NCBI GenBank assembly: GCA_902825965.1
Contig: CADEDA010000004.1
Location: forward strand, 171,498 to 235,497
Origin: an uncultured Gemmatimonadota bacterium
Lineage (GTDB): Bacteria > Gemmatimonadota > Gemmatimonadetes > Gemmatimonadales > Gemmatimonadaceae
Direction of reading: 5' to 3'
Length of the DNA: 64,000 nucleotides
Positions 53,648-62,341 of this stretch are shown here, piece after piece. Positions within the stretch are counted from its first letter, which is position 1; the number at the start of each line of letters is the position of its first letter. The notes beneath the pieces are model-generated. The model did not search any database, was not told the DNA's origin, and saw only the letters and a list, made by a program, of their open reading frames with translations. The position numbers and the translations under genes were made by a program.

Positions 53648-53742
53648 TAATACTGCCTATAAGGAACTTGACCAGGTGCATGACTTGACGGATGCAAGTC
53701 GTTTCCCAATCGTTAGTCAACATTGCCTATCTAAATCTACTT
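53644..53742 (+). promoter_or_regulatory. AT-rich control region upstream of the winged-helix gene
   Basis: About 100 bases that are clearly AT-richer than the surroundings. Two copies of a GCCTAT motif (TTAATACTGCCTAT and TCAACATTGCCTATC, about 75 bases apart) and TTGACC/TTGACG boxes lie here. It looks like a regulated promoter, probably for the gene starting at 53743, with a shared leader for the ChaN gene. Confidence 0.45.
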
Positions 53743-54537
53743 ATGCACGAAATCGCTGCCGACCAACTAGCCAGACTCGATACCGCGGCTGCGCTCGCTC
53801 CCAACGCCATCGCGCTCGCCCTCCGGGCCGCGGCGCTGGCTGAGCTCACACAAGCTACGCGTTCCCGGCTCGCGGCGCTCGTCGCCGCCGAAGCTGATAC
53901 CCTGCTCGACCGCGCCCTGGATCCCGCCACCATCACATTGCGCGACGGCTTCGATGCGGGTGAACGCCAGGCCCGATCCGCCGGTGCCCGACCGCGCGAC
54001 GATGGCTCACCGCTGGAGCGGGCGCTGGACTGCGCGGCCCGCGCGGCGTCGCCCGCCCATGGCGAGCTCGATGCGGCGCTCCAGCTCTGCCGCGACGGCC
54101 GCACCGGCCGCGTGCGCCTGCTGCCGTTCGCCGGGATCGCCGAGGACAGGCGTGCGGCGGCGGTCGCCGCCTGGCGGGAGGGCGACACCGGCCCCTGGCG
54201 GGCACTGGGGCTCACGGCCCTCGCTGATCGTGCGTCGCGACTGCGCCGGGTGCTGTTGCGGTTCCTCGAGCAGTACGGGCCCGACGAGGCGCGGCTCGAT
54301 CAGCTCGGTCGCGCGGCCATCAACGCGCGCCGCGTCGTCGGGTTGCTGCGCCACGACCTCGCCGGCTCCATGCCCTGGGTCGCGGAGCGGCTCGAGCTCT
54401 CGCGCCCGGCGGCATCCGATGCCCTCGAGCGGCTGGTCGCGTCAGGACTGGTGGTGGAGCTCACGGGCCGCGCCCGCGACCGTGTGTACGCCTATCGGGC
54501 GGCGGTGGACGTCGCGGGGACCCTGTTGAGCGCCTGA
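53692..54537 (+). CDS. Winged-helix protein with Fic-like C-terminal HTH
   Basis: 281 residues as drawn from the ATG at 53692; the ATG at 53743 (264 residues) is equally possible as AT-rich control DNA overlaps the first 17 codons. Long helical N-terminal domain (Ala-rich), then ADRASRLRRVLLRFLEQYG and, at the C-terminus, a winged HTH (SMPWVAERLELSRPAASDALERLVASGLVVELTGRARDRVYAY). This C-terminus resembles the HTH found after Fic domains, but no Fic motif (HPFxxGNG) is visible. Convergent with the thioredoxin-like gene. Probably a regulator; target unknown. Confidence 0.6.
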   Translation: MQVVSQSLVNIAYLNLLMHEIAADQLARLDTAAALAPNAIALALRAAALAELTQATRSRLAALVAAEADTLLDRALDPATITLRDGFDAGERQARSAGARPRDDGSPLERALDCAARAASPAHGELDAALQLCRDGRTGRVRLLPFAGIAEDRRAAAVAAWREGDTGPWRALGLTALADRASRLRRVLLRFLEQYGPDEARLDQLGRAAINARRVVGLLRHDLAGSMPWVAERLELSRPAASDALERLVASGLVVELTGRARDRVYAYRAAVDVAGTLLSA

Positions 54538-55064
54538 GCCGCACGCTCGATGAGCTGCGTGATCTCCTCCATGGTGCTCACGCCGCGGTCACGCGCGTAG
54601 CGCGCGCGGAGCTCCTTGTACCGCTCCTCCTTGGTGAGCGACTGCGCTTCAGCCGTCATCGTCCAGAGTTGCATCTCGCGCGGCCGCGGACCCCACCAGC
54701 CACGCTCCACGAACTGGTCGTCCAACACCAGCACGATCGGGATCGCGCGGGCGCTTCCGTTCGTGAGATGCTGGTCCATGAGGTCGAGGTTCCGGTCCCG
54801 CTCGAGGAACCGCAGGTCCACGCGTGACGAGGTCGCGACCATGGCCTCGATCCACGGGATCAGGTTGACGGCGTCGTTGCACCACTCCTCGGAGAGCACG
54901 AGCAGGTGCCACTGCCGTCCCGTGGCCGCGATGCGTTCCGCGAAGCTCACCGGGGCGACGGCACGCGACCGCATCACGCGGTAGATCTCCGCGTGCTTCA
55001 CGCCCCCGGCGAGGAAATCGTCGAGGGACTTGGCGGTGGCCCAACGGTCGGCGAGGGAGGTCAT
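54492..55064 (-). CDS. Thioredoxin-like protein without CXXC
   Basis: 190 residues, thioredoxin fold. The active-site region is LSEEWCNDAVNLIP: one Cys and no second Cys of CXXC, so it is not a standard dithiol oxidoreductase. The IPIVLVLDDQFVERGWWGPRP strand and cis-proline follow. It is known as a 'thioredoxin family protein' in several bacteria, with unknown partner. The ATG at 55064 is chosen. Its 3' end overlaps the HTH gene by 46 bases, convergently. Confidence 0.7.
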   Translation of the reverse strand: MTSLADRWATAKSLDDFLAGGVKHAEIYRVMRSRAVAPVSFAERIAATGRQWHLLVLSEEWCNDAVNLIPWIEAMVATSSRVDLRFLERDRNLDLMDQHLTNGSARAIPIVLVLDDQFVERGWWGPRPREMQLWTMTAEAQSLTKEERYKELRARYARDRGVSTMEEITQLIERAAQALNRVPATSTAAR

Positions 55065-55236
55065 GCCAGTAGAGTCGGCAGATCGGCCGCGCGGAGCCAT
55101 CAGGGAGCCTCCGCCGGCGTGTCGGTGAACACCCGACGAAGCCGTGGCGCCGCCGTGTGGTTCCGGGGCGGGTTCCGCCGTCCGGCACGGCGCGGCGTGC
55201 GGTGACGCGCGCCCCGCCGCACTCGTTTACCGGGAG

Positions 55237-55782
55237 ATGCGCCGCCTCCTCGTCCTCGCCCTCGTCACCATCGCCGCCTGCGGCGGACCACGCGCCGAGA
55301 CCGCCCCGCGGACGCTGTCCGACGCCGAGTACCTGCAGCGCCGCGAGCTCATGGTCCCGGTGCAGGGCGTGCGGCCGAAGGACCTGCGCGACACCTTCAG
55401 CGCGCCGCGCAGCGGCGGTCGCGCCCACCTCGCACTCGACATCCTCGCCAAGACGGGCACACGCGTGCTCTCGGCCGACGACGGCGTGATTCTCCGCATC
55501 ACCAAGAACGAACTCGGCGGCAAGGTCATGTACATCGCCGACACGCAGCGGCGATTCGTGTACTATTACGCGCACCTGGACGAGTGGAAGTACGGATTGA
55601 AGGAAGGCGACACGGTGAAGCGCGGGCAGCTCATCGGCTCGGTGGGCACCACGGGCAACGCCCCGAAGGAGACGCCGCACCTGCACTTCCAGCTCATGCG
55701 GATGGGAGCGGGCGGGCGCTACTGGAACGGCACGCCCATCAATCCCATCCCCTACCTCAAGCGCGCGGGCGACGAACGATGA
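55237..55782 (+). CDS. M23/LytM-family lipoprotein peptidase
   Basis: 181 residues. Lipobox VTIAAC near residue 15. The LytM domain has the metal motif HLALD (HxxxD) and HLHF (HxH); YYYAHLDEWKYGL and GQLIGSVGTTGNAPKETPHLHF are typical of active LytM enzymes that cut peptidoglycan peptides or act as EnvC-like activators. Coupled by ATGA to the YhbY gene. Function as an enzyme is probable as all metal ligands are present. Confidence 0.85.
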   Translation: MRRLLVLALVTIAACGGPRAETAPRTLSDAEYLQRRELMVPVQGVRPKDLRDTFSAPRSGGRAHLALDILAKTGTRVLSADDGVILRITKNELGGKVMYIADTQRRFVYYYAHLDEWKYGLKEGDTVKRGQLIGSVGTTGNAPKETPHLHFQLMRMGAGGRYWNGTPINPIPYLKRAGDER

Positions 55783-56090
55783 CGATGACCGGGAAGGAGC
55801 GCGCCGCGCTGCGATCGGAGTGCAACCGGCTCAAGCCCACGGTGCACGTGGGACAGGAAGGTCTCACGCCCGCACTCGCAACCTCGCTCGACGACGCGCT
55901 GCGCACGCGCGAGCTGGTGAAGGTGCAGCTCAACAAGTCCGTGGATGTGAGCGCCAAGGAGGCCGCCGCGACGCTGGCCAAGCGCGTGCGCGCCGAGGTG
56001 ATCCAGACCATCGGGCGCACGGCGACGTTCTATCGCCATAACCCCGACCTCAAGCGCAAGGCCGGTGCCGTGCCGCCCTGGCGGGTCTGA
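55779..56090 (+). CDS. yhbY: YhbY/CRS1-type RNA-binding protein
   Basis: 103 residues. The CRM domain is present: LTGKERAALRSE ... LKPTVHVGQEGLTPALATSLDDALRTRELVKVQLNKS, ending in a conserved RNA-binding GxxATFYRHNP. YhbY associates with the 50S ribosomal subunit precursor and helps ribosome assembly. ATG overlaps the stop of the M23 gene. Convergent with the serine hydrolase. Confidence 0.93.
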   Translation: MTMTGKERAALRSECNRLKPTVHVGQEGLTPALATSLDDALRTRELVKVQLNKSVDVSAKEAAATLAKRVRAEVIQTIGRTATFYRHNPDLKRKAGAVPPWRV

Positions 56091-56104
56091 GTGACGGCCG
56101 AGCC

Positions 56105-57550
56105 TCAGCGGCCGGGCGTGAACACCACGTCGTAGGCGCGACCGCTGCCGAGGTGCATGAGCGTGCGGCCCCCCTCACGCGTGAACCAGAGCTGGTACGG
56201 GCCGGCGCTGAAGCGGCCGTCGCGCGACACGCGCGTGACGGTCCAAGCATCCGATGGCGCACGCCGCAGCACGAGGCGCCCAGCTTCCACGCGCACGCGG
56301 AACGTCACGCCCACCTCGTCACTCGTGTAGTCCCCGACGAACGTCGCCAGCGAATCGGCACCGGGCATGCTGCCGGCGGTCGGCGGCTCGGCGGGTGTGG
56401 TGGTGACGGGCGTGAGTCCGGTCGCCAGGCCCTCGACCATCCGATGCACGAGCGCCGTCGCCGGAGCGTACGTGTTGCACAGCACCGCGACCGAGAGCTC
56501 GCGCTGCTCGGGATACCGGGCGAGGTACGCGCGATACCCGGCGGTCGCCCCGCTGTGTGCCACCTGTGGGGTGCCGCGGAACCGGTCCACGACCAGTCCG
56601 GCGGCATACGTGATGGTGTCGCCGTTGGTCAGCCGGCCGCGGCGCGTGAGTGAGTCGAGCAGCGCCCCACCCACGGCGCCGCCAATCCGCCGACGTGCGA
56701 GCGCGGTGTTCCATGTGAGCAGGTCCCCGACGGTCGTGAGCAGGCCGCCGTTGCCGTGTGCGTTCTCGAACGGCATGTCGGTCGCCCAGCTCATGCTCGA
56801 GCCCAGCGGCTGGTAGGCGGTGGCCCGGCCCGGCACCACGCGGCGGTAGTCGTCGCGCCACGAGGTGCGAGTCATGCCGAGGGGTTCGAACAGGCGCTCA
56901 CGCGTGAACTCCGCGAACGAGCGTCCGCTCACGCGGGCCACGAGCATGGCCAGCAGGTTGTAGCCGCTGTTGGTGTACGAGTACCGGTCGCCCGGCGGGT
57001 AGTTGGTCGCCCGTTGCCGCGCGATCACCTCGAGCACGTGGGCGTGCGTGACGGCCCGCGAGCCACGCGGCCAGCCGGCCATGCCGACGATGTCACCCCA
57101 GTCGCGGAGGCCGCTCGTATGGTCGAGCAGCATGCGGATGGTGATGGGGCGGTCATACCGCGGCAGCTCGGGGAAGTACTGATGGATCGGATCCTCGAAG
57201 CGCAGCTTGCCGTCCAGCGCGAGCAGTGTGACCGCCGCCGCCGTGAACTGCTTCGACACCGAGCCGGCTTCGAGGATCGACTGCGCGGTGAGCGGCGTTC
57301 GCTGCTCGAGATCGGCCGCACCGTATCCGCGCTCGAGCAGCACCACGCCGTCCTGCGCCACCCCCACCACGCACCCCGGCACGGCGGCGGTGTAGCTCGC
57401 GAACACGCGGTCGGCGAGTGCGGGCACGTCCACCATCTGCTGGGCCGCGAGTGGCGCCAGCGGGACGGATGCCGCGACCGGCAGCGCGAGCACGGTCACG
57501 GCAGCGGTCACGACCGCGGGCAGACGACGACGGCATGGCGCTGGCGACAT
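56105..57550 (-). CDS. Exported serine hydrolase, class-C-beta-lactamase fold
   Basis: 481 residues. Signal peptide ends AAQQ. Nucleophile Ser97 in EAGSVSKQF (SxxK), the second catalytic motif YSYTNSGYN (YxN), and a HxG-equivalent HSGATAGYR; the overall pattern is of beta-lactamase/D-aminopeptidase-type penicillin-recognising hydrolases. A C-terminal ~110-residue domain (DSLATFVGDYTSDEVGVTFRVRVEAGR) is typical of these. Substrate unknown. Divergent region of 15 bases to the Mo hydroxylase genes. Confidence 0.85.
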   Translation of the reverse strand: MSPAPCRRRLPAVVTAAVTVLALPVAASVPLAPLAAQQMVDVPALADRVFASYTAAVPGCVVGVAQDGVVLLERGYGAADLEQRTPLTAQSILEAGSVSKQFTAAAVTLLALDGKLRFEDPIHQYFPELPRYDRPITIRMLLDHTSGLRDWGDIVGMAGWPRGSRAVTHAHVLEVIARQRATNYPPGDRYSYTNSGYNLLAMLVARVSGRSFAEFTRERLFEPLGMTRTSWRDDYRRVVPGRATAYQPLGSSMSWATDMPFENAHGNGGLLTTVGDLLTWNTALARRRIGGAVGGALLDSLTRRGRLTNGDTITYAAGLVVDRFRGTPQVAHSGATAGYRAYLARYPEQRELSVAVLCNTYAPATALVHRMVEGLATGLTPVTTTPAEPPTAGSMPGADSLATFVGDYTSDEVGVTFRVRVEAGRLVLRRAPSDAWTVTRVSRDGRFSAGPYQLWFTREGGRTLMHLGSGRAYDVVFTPGR

Positions 57551-57565
57551 CGTGGGCCTCAGTGT

Positions 57566-59872
57566 TCAGGACGGCAGCGCCGCGAGCACACGCCACGGCG
57601 TCAGGGGCAGCTCATTCACTTCGACGCCGAGGGCGTCGGCCACCGCGCCGGCGATCGCCGGCGCGGTGGGGATGATCGCGGGTTCGGCGATGCCGCGCGC
57701 GCCCACGTGATTGGCCTGTGGATCGGCACCGTCGAGAAAGTGCCCGTCGATCCGCGGCAGGTCGGCGATGGTCGGGATCTTGTAGTCGTGCAGTCCGACG
57801 TTGAGCGGCAGTCCGAGCCGGGCATCGAGCCGCCGTTCCTCGAACAGCGCGAAGCCCAGTCCCTGCAGGATGCCACCCTCCAGCTGCGACTCGGCCAGCG
57901 TGGGGTTCACGATGCGGCCCGCGTCGTGGACGGCCACCACGCGCAGCACCTTCACCACGCCGGTCTCGATGTCCACGTCGACCTCGGCGAACTGCGCCCC
58001 GGTCGTGACGATGCCGACGTCCTTGGGATTGGGGCCGCGTGAGCCGTGGCCCTGGATCATGACGTTGCCGAGCTTCGCCGTGACCTCACCGAACGTCATG
58101 CTGCGGTCGGTGTCGCGAACGCAGACCCGACCGTCGCGCGTCTCGAGCGCATCGGGCGTGACCGCAAGCAACCCTGCCGCCGCCTCGAGCAGCGCGCGGC
58201 GCGCGTCCTCGGCGGCCATGCGCACCGCGGGGGCGAGCGACGCGACGGTCATCGAGCCCCAGGAGTTGCCGGCGTACGGGCCGCTGGCGGTGTCGCCGAT
58301 GACGGCTCGCACGCGTGCGAGTGCGTGGCCGAGTGCCTCAGCCGCCACCTGGGCGAGGATGGTGCGCGTGCCGGTGCCGAGGTCCTGCGAGCCGGTGAGC
58401 ACGTCCGCACTGCCGTCGGTATTGAGGCGCACCGTCGCGTAGCTCGGGGGCCCTCCACCCGTGGACCACACCTGTGCGGCCACCCCGAAGCCGCGCCGAC
58501 GGTGCGGCGTGGCACGCTGGGCCTGCGCACGCTGCTGCTCGCGCGACGCCCACCCGATGCGGCGTGCGCCTTCGCGGTAGCACTCGGCGAGCCGGTTGCC
58601 GGTGTACGGTCGGTCCTTCTTCTGGTCGTGCGTGGCGATGTTCCGCTCACGGAGCAGCAGCGGATCCATCCCCAGCGCCTTGGCGAGGGCGTTCATCGCG
58701 ATCTCGAGGCCCACCGCGCCCTCCGCGTGCCCCGGCGCACGGAACGCGGCCATCGCCGCCGTGTTCACGAACGCGAAGGTCTCGTGTGTGCGCACGTTGG
58801 GGCAGGCATACAACTCGTGGAAGATCTCGCCCGGCCCGCCCTCCCATCCCCCGATGCCGAGCGGCACCGTGGCGTCGAGCACGATCGCCGTGAGCCGGCC
58901 GTCGCGCGTGGCGCCCAGCGTGATGCGCTGCCAGGAACTCGGTCGGTTGCCGGTGTCGACCTGCTCGCCTCCGCGGTCGATCACGCAGGAGACGGGCCGC
59001 CCGAGGCGACGCGCGAAGAGGGCGGCGGCGTAGGTGTGGGCGCCGGCGTAGTTCTTGGCGCCGAAGCCGCCACCCATGGCCTCGCAGATCACGCGGACGT
59101 CGGTGAGCGGGATGCCGAGTGCCTTGGCCAAGTTTTCGCGGACGCGGTAGATGCCTTGGGTGCTCTCCCACACCGTGAGCCGCTCGCCTTCCCACTCCGC
59201 CACCGCCGCGTGCGGTTCGAGTGCACTGTGCAGCACGCAGGGCGTGCGCACCTCGCGCGTGACCGTCACGGCGGCCTCGGCCAGACCGCGGTCCACGTCG
59301 CCGCGCGCACTCACGCGCGGTGCGCCCTGCATGAGGTTGTTCGTGAGGCCGGGCCGCACGGCCTCCGCGTGTAACGCCGCCTCGACCGTGACGGCGTGCG
59401 GCAGCGGATCGATGCGGAGGCCCACCGCGCGCACCGCACGTTCGGCCGCCTCGCGGGTGCTGGCACACACCGCCGCGAGCGGCTGCCCGACGTAGGTGAT
59501 GTCGGGCGAGAACAGCCGCGTGCGGGCCGGCACGTCGGCGTGGAGGAGCACGTCGAGCACGTCGGGGTGGGCACGCACATCGGCCCAGTCGATCTGCGTG
59601 AGGCGACCCCGCGCGACCGGCGCGCGCACGAACGCCACGTGTGCGAGCCGCGCCCGCTGCAGGTCGGTGGTGTATCCCGGCCGGCCCGTGGACTTGAGCA
59701 GCGCGTCCACCCGCGGCGCGCGGGCACCCACGTGCGTGAGCTTCGCATCGCGGTCCCAGGGCGTCGGCTCGAACGCCGGCACCTCGACCACACGTTCCTC
59801 GGTGCGCCCTTCGACCTCGACCGTGGTGCTGACGAAGCGGCGCTTCGGCGACTCGCCCGTGCGCTCAGCCAT
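57566..59872 (-). CDS. Molybdopterin-binding large subunit of a molybdenum hydroxylase
   Basis: 768 residues. Aldehyde oxidase/xanthine dehydrogenase family. Contains the pterin-binding motif GGGFGAKNYAG, AFRAPGHAEG, and LTGSQDLGTGTRT; the C-terminal catalytic Glu region lies in the GIAEPAIIPTAPAIAGAVADA stretch. It catalyses hydroxylation of an aldehyde or heterocycle using Mo. Its start overlaps the 2Fe-2S subunit gene by eight bases; the FAD subunit is at 50681-51646. The Mo/W ABC transporter is at 12.7-15.4 kb. Confidence 0.92.
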   Translation of the reverse strand: MAERTGESPKRRFVSTTVEVEGRTEERVVEVPAFEPTPWDRDAKLTHVGARAPRVDALLKSTGRPGYTTDLQRARLAHVAFVRAPVARGRLTQIDWADVRAHPDVLDVLLHADVPARTRLFSPDITYVGQPLAAVCASTREAAERAVRAVGLRIDPLPHAVTVEAALHAEAVRPGLTNNLMQGAPRVSARGDVDRGLAEAAVTVTREVRTPCVLHSALEPHAAVAEWEGERLTVWESTQGIYRVRENLAKALGIPLTDVRVICEAMGGGFGAKNYAGAHTYAAALFARRLGRPVSCVIDRGGEQVDTGNRPSSWQRITLGATRDGRLTAIVLDATVPLGIGGWEGGPGEIFHELYACPNVRTHETFAFVNTAAMAAFRAPGHAEGAVGLEIAMNALAKALGMDPLLLRERNIATHDQKKDRPYTGNRLAECYREGARRIGWASREQQRAQAQRATPHRRRGFGVAAQVWSTGGGPPSYATVRLNTDGSADVLTGSQDLGTGTRTILAQVAAEALGHALARVRAVIGDTASGPYAGNSWGSMTVASLAPAVRMAAEDARRALLEAAAGLLAVTPDALETRDGRVCVRDTDRSMTFGEVTAKLGNVMIQGHGSRGPNPKDVGIVTTGAQFAEVDVDIETGVVKVLRVVAVHDAGRIVNPTLAESQLEGGILQGLGFALFEERRLDARLGLPLNVGLHDYKIPTIADLPRIDGHFLDGADPQANHVGARGIAEPAIIPTAPAIAGAVADALGVEVNELPLTPWRVLAALPS

Positions 59873-60380
59873 GCGCGCGCTCCGGGCCGGCCGGGTCGGC
59901 GTGGCGCAGCGTGGCGGCCGCCCGTCGTACCGCCCGCACGATCTTGGGATAGGTGCCGCAACGACAGAGGTTCCCGCTCATCGCGGCGATGACCTCGTCC
60001 TCACTGGGATCGGGGTTGGTGGCGAGCAGCGCCGCCGCCGCCATGAGTTGGCCCGGTGTGCAGAAGCCGCACTGTGCCGCGTCCTCGGCCGCGAAGGCGG
60101 ATTGCAGCGCGTGGGGTGCGTCGGCGCTGCCGAGCGACTCGATGCTGCGGATCTCGTGGCCCGTGCAGGCGTGCGCCAGGGTGAGGCAGGCGTAGATGGG
60201 GCGCCCATCCCGCACCACCGTGCAGGCGCCGCATTCACCGCGATCACAGGCCCGCTTGGTGCCGGTGAGGGCGAGTGTGTCGCGCAGCAGGTCGAGCAGC
60301 GTCGCGTCCGCCGGCGCGGCGACCGCGAGCGGTCGGCCGTTCACCGTGAGTTGCACGAGTGGAGGCAGCATGGTGTTCAC
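59865..60380 (-). CDS. 2Fe-2S subunit of the molybdenum hydroxylase
   Basis: 171 residues. An N-terminal plant-type ferredoxin domain (CDRGECGACTVV with the CxxxxCxxC motif and a later CxxxxA-type Cys in YACLTLAHAC) and a C-terminal four-Cys domain (QCGFCTPGQ and LCRCGTYPKI). These carry two [2Fe-2S] clusters that pass electrons from the molybdopterin to FAD. The GTG at 60380 or the ATG at 60371 could begin it. It is the promoter-proximal gene of the two-gene leftward operon. Confidence 0.92.
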   Translation of the reverse strand: MNTMLPPLVQLTVNGRPLAVAAPADATLLDLLRDTLALTGTKRACDRGECGACTVVRDGRPIYACLTLAHACTGHEIRSIESLGSADAPHALQSAFAAEDAAQCGFCTPGQLMAAAALLATNPDPSEDEVIAAMSGNLCRCGTYPKIVRAVRRAAATLRHADPAGPERAHG

Positions 60381-60504
60381 GTGAGGGATTTACGGATGCG
60401 GGCAAGCCCTGTCCAGCGTGACGACTCACCCTGTCGGTCCGTCCTTCGCCTGTCTATCTTGCGACGCAGCGAATCCGCGAGACCGCCAACACCACCGAGG
60501 ACGT

Positions 60505-60768
60505 ATGCCGTACGTGATCACCGAAGCCTGCATCAACACCAAGGACAAGTCCTGCGTCGACGTGTGCCCGGTGGACTGCATCTACGAGGGTCCCGAGATG
60601 CTCTACATCCATCCGGACGAGTGCATCGATTGCGGCGCCTGCGAGCCGGAGTGCCCGGTGACGGCGATCTTCCCGGAGGAGGACGTGCCGGCGAACCTCA
60701 AGCAGTACATCGCCATCAACAAGGATGCCTTCCAGAAGGATCCGAAGCCGGGGCGGCCGACGCGCTGA
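60505..60768 (+). CDS. fdxA: Seven-iron ferredoxin
   Basis: 87 residues. N-terminal half has [19 protein letters not shown], matching the [3Fe-4S]/[4Fe-4S] arrangement of 7Fe ferredoxins, and [13 protein letters not shown] completes the second cluster. Small electron carrier of the FdxA type. A TATCTT-like box is 50 bases upstream. It ends in a strong terminator at 60794. Divergent from the Mo hydroxylase operon and possibly its electron partner, though that is not shown. Confidence 0.9.
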   Translation: MPYVITEACINTKDKSCVDVCPVDCIYEGPEMLYIHPDECIDCGACEPECPVTAIFPEEDVPANLKQYIAINKDAFQKDPKPGRPTR

Positions 60769-60793
60769 ACCCGCTGGGCGATGGAGGAACACA

Positions 60794-60824
60794 CGGGGCG
60801 CCGATCCGATGGATCGGCGCCCCG
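60794..60824. terminator. Perfect 14-base hairpin, ferredoxin terminator
   Basis: Arms CGGGGCGCCGATCC at 60794-60807 and GGATCGGCGCCCCG at 60811-60824, loop GAT. It is 26 bases after the ferredoxin stop and before the convergent methyltransferase gene, followed by TTGCAT. Serves as terminator for both directions. Confidence 0.75.
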
Positions 60825-60852
60825 TTGCATCAGCGGCAGCTACGGTGGCGGG

Positions 60853-61521
60853 TCAGAGGCTCCAGCCGTAGCGGCCCTTGGCCCAGAGCAGGCCGAGGAT
60901 GATCGCGTACTGCCCGAACGTGGACACCTCGCTGCGCCAGGCTTCCGCCCAATAGAAGTCGCCGGCGTGGCCCTGGGCCGGCGGCCGGGGGAACCAGCGG
61001 GGCGTGCGCGCCTTGTACTCCAGGTACTCGCGCCCGAAGATGCTCTCGAGCACCCCCTCCTCGTAGCGCACGATGTAGTAGTACTCGACCGTGAACAGCA
61101 GGATGGCGACCGGGATGAACCAGAGCACCCCGGAGATGGCGATCACACCGATCCAGATGAGGAAGTTGCCCACGTAGAGCGGGTTGCGGCTCCACGCGAA
61201 GGGCCCGTGGTTCACGAGCTTCTGCACCTCGCGCGAGCGACGGCGCGTCACGGTGCCGGCGGTGGCCACGCCCCACATGCGCCAGGCCTCGCCGAGGACC
61301 ATGAGGGCCACGCCGGCGAGCGTGGTGCGCAGGGTCATCGTCCCCGGCGCCAGCAGCAGCACCACCAGGAACGGAACCGGCAGCCAGCCGCGGTTGCGGA
61401 AGAGGACGGCTCCGACGCGCGCGGCGGGCGTCTGTTCGGCGGCGCTCGGTGCGCTCGAAGAGGTCGTGGTGCTCAGGTTCGGAATCCGGTCAGGGATGGT
61501 GATCGCGAATGGTGGCCGCAA
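60853..61521 (-). CDS. ICMT/PEMT-like membrane methyltransferase
   Basis: 222 residues with four to five helices. LVNHGPFAWSRNPLYVGNFLIWIGVIAIS is the typical ICMT/phospholipid methyltransferase motif, followed by EYYYIVRYEEGVLESIFGREYLEYKARTPRWFP. Methylates a lipid or isoprenylcysteine-like acceptor; the substrate in bacteria is unknown. The reading starts with TTG at 61521 with weak support, and overlaps the end of the hydrolase gene by about 30 bases. Confidence 0.8.
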   Translation of the reverse strand: MRPPFAITIPDRIPNLSTTTSSSAPSAAEQTPAARVGAVLFRNRGWLPVPFLVVLLLAPGTMTLRTTLAGVALMVLGEAWRMWGVATAGTVTRRRSREVQKLVNHGPFAWSRNPLYVGNFLIWIGVIAISGVLWFIPVAILLFTVEYYYIVRYEEGVLESIFGREYLEYKARTPRWFPRPPAQGHAGDFYWAEAWRSEVSTFGQYAIILGLLWAKGRYGWSL

Positions 61522-62341
61522 GGAACTCAGAGAGCAAGCGGTTGAACACCACAGGCGCCTCGAAGTTACTCAGGTGTCCCGCTCCGGGGATGAGCGCGAG
61601 CTGACTCCCGCGTATCCCGGCATGGATCGTTCGGGAATCGGTCACGGGAGTCATCACGTCCTCCTCTCCGCACACGACGAGGGTAGGTACGGTGATGGTT
61701 TCGAGGGTCGGCGTGGAATCGGGCCGGTCACGCAGGGCCTCCAGGGCCGCGGCGACACTCTCCACGTGCTGCCGGCGCATCATGCGGTCGAGCGGGTCGT
61801 TGAGTTCCTGCTGGACGCGCCGCGTGGTCTCGCCGAACATCCGCGGCAGCATCGCGCGCGCCAGTGGGGCCATGCCCTCGGCCCGGGCCAGGGCGATGGA
61901 CGCGGTGCGTTTCTGCTTGCCATCCTCCGTGTCGGGTTCGGCGCGGGTGTCGGCGAGGACCAGGGCGCGCACCCGCACCGCGTGTCGGCGCCAGAAGGCG
62001 AACGCGAGGTAGCCACCCATCGACAGTCCGCCGATGATCGCGCGCGGGATGCCCATGGCCGTGAGCGTGACGGCCAGCGCATCGGCCCAGGCATCGAGCG
62101 AGTGCACCGCGACACCGGGGACGGGGCCACCGGCGATCCGGTTGAACCGCGATGGCGTGAGGCGGTCGCTCTCGCCGAAGCCGGGGAGGTCGATCGCGAT
62201 CTGCCGGATGCCGGGGATGGGTGCCGCGAGTTGTGCGGCCCAGAGCGTGCGGTCCAGCGGGTAGCCGTGCAGCCACACCAGCGGCGTGCCGGCGCCGGCC
62301 TCGTCGTAGCCGACCGCGCCGATCGGCGTCCGCAGGATCAC
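61490..62341 (-). CDS. Alpha/beta hydrolase
   Basis: 283 residues. Cytoplasmic (no signal). Conserved motifs: LHGYPLD (oxyanion loop), GGLSMGGYLAF with the nucleophile Ser, CGEEDVMTP (Asp), and GAGHLSNFEAP (His). Looks like an esterase/lactonase-type hydrolase such as 3-oxoadipate enol-lactonase; substrate unclear. GTG start at 62341 overlaps the transporter stop as GTGA, so the two are coupled. Confidence 0.85.
   Translation of the reverse strand: MILRTPIGAVGYDEAGAGTPLVWLHGYPLDRTLWAAQLAAPIPGIRQIAIDLPGFGESDRLTPSRFNRIAGGPVPGVAVHSLDAWADALAVTLTAMGIPRAIIGGLSMGGYLAFAFWRRHAVRVRALVLADTRAEPDTEDGKQKRTASIALARAEGMAPLARAMLPRMFGETTRRVQQELNDPLDRMMRRQHVESVAAALEALRDRPDSTPTLETITVPTLVVCGEEDVMTPVTDSRTIHAGIRGSQLALIPGAGHLSNFEAPVVFNRLLSEFLAATIRDHHP

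Noticed and set aside
53692-54537. Fic-family toxin
   Set aside because: The C-terminal HTH is similar to those of Fic proteins, but no HPFxxGNG motif is found and no antitoxin is visible.
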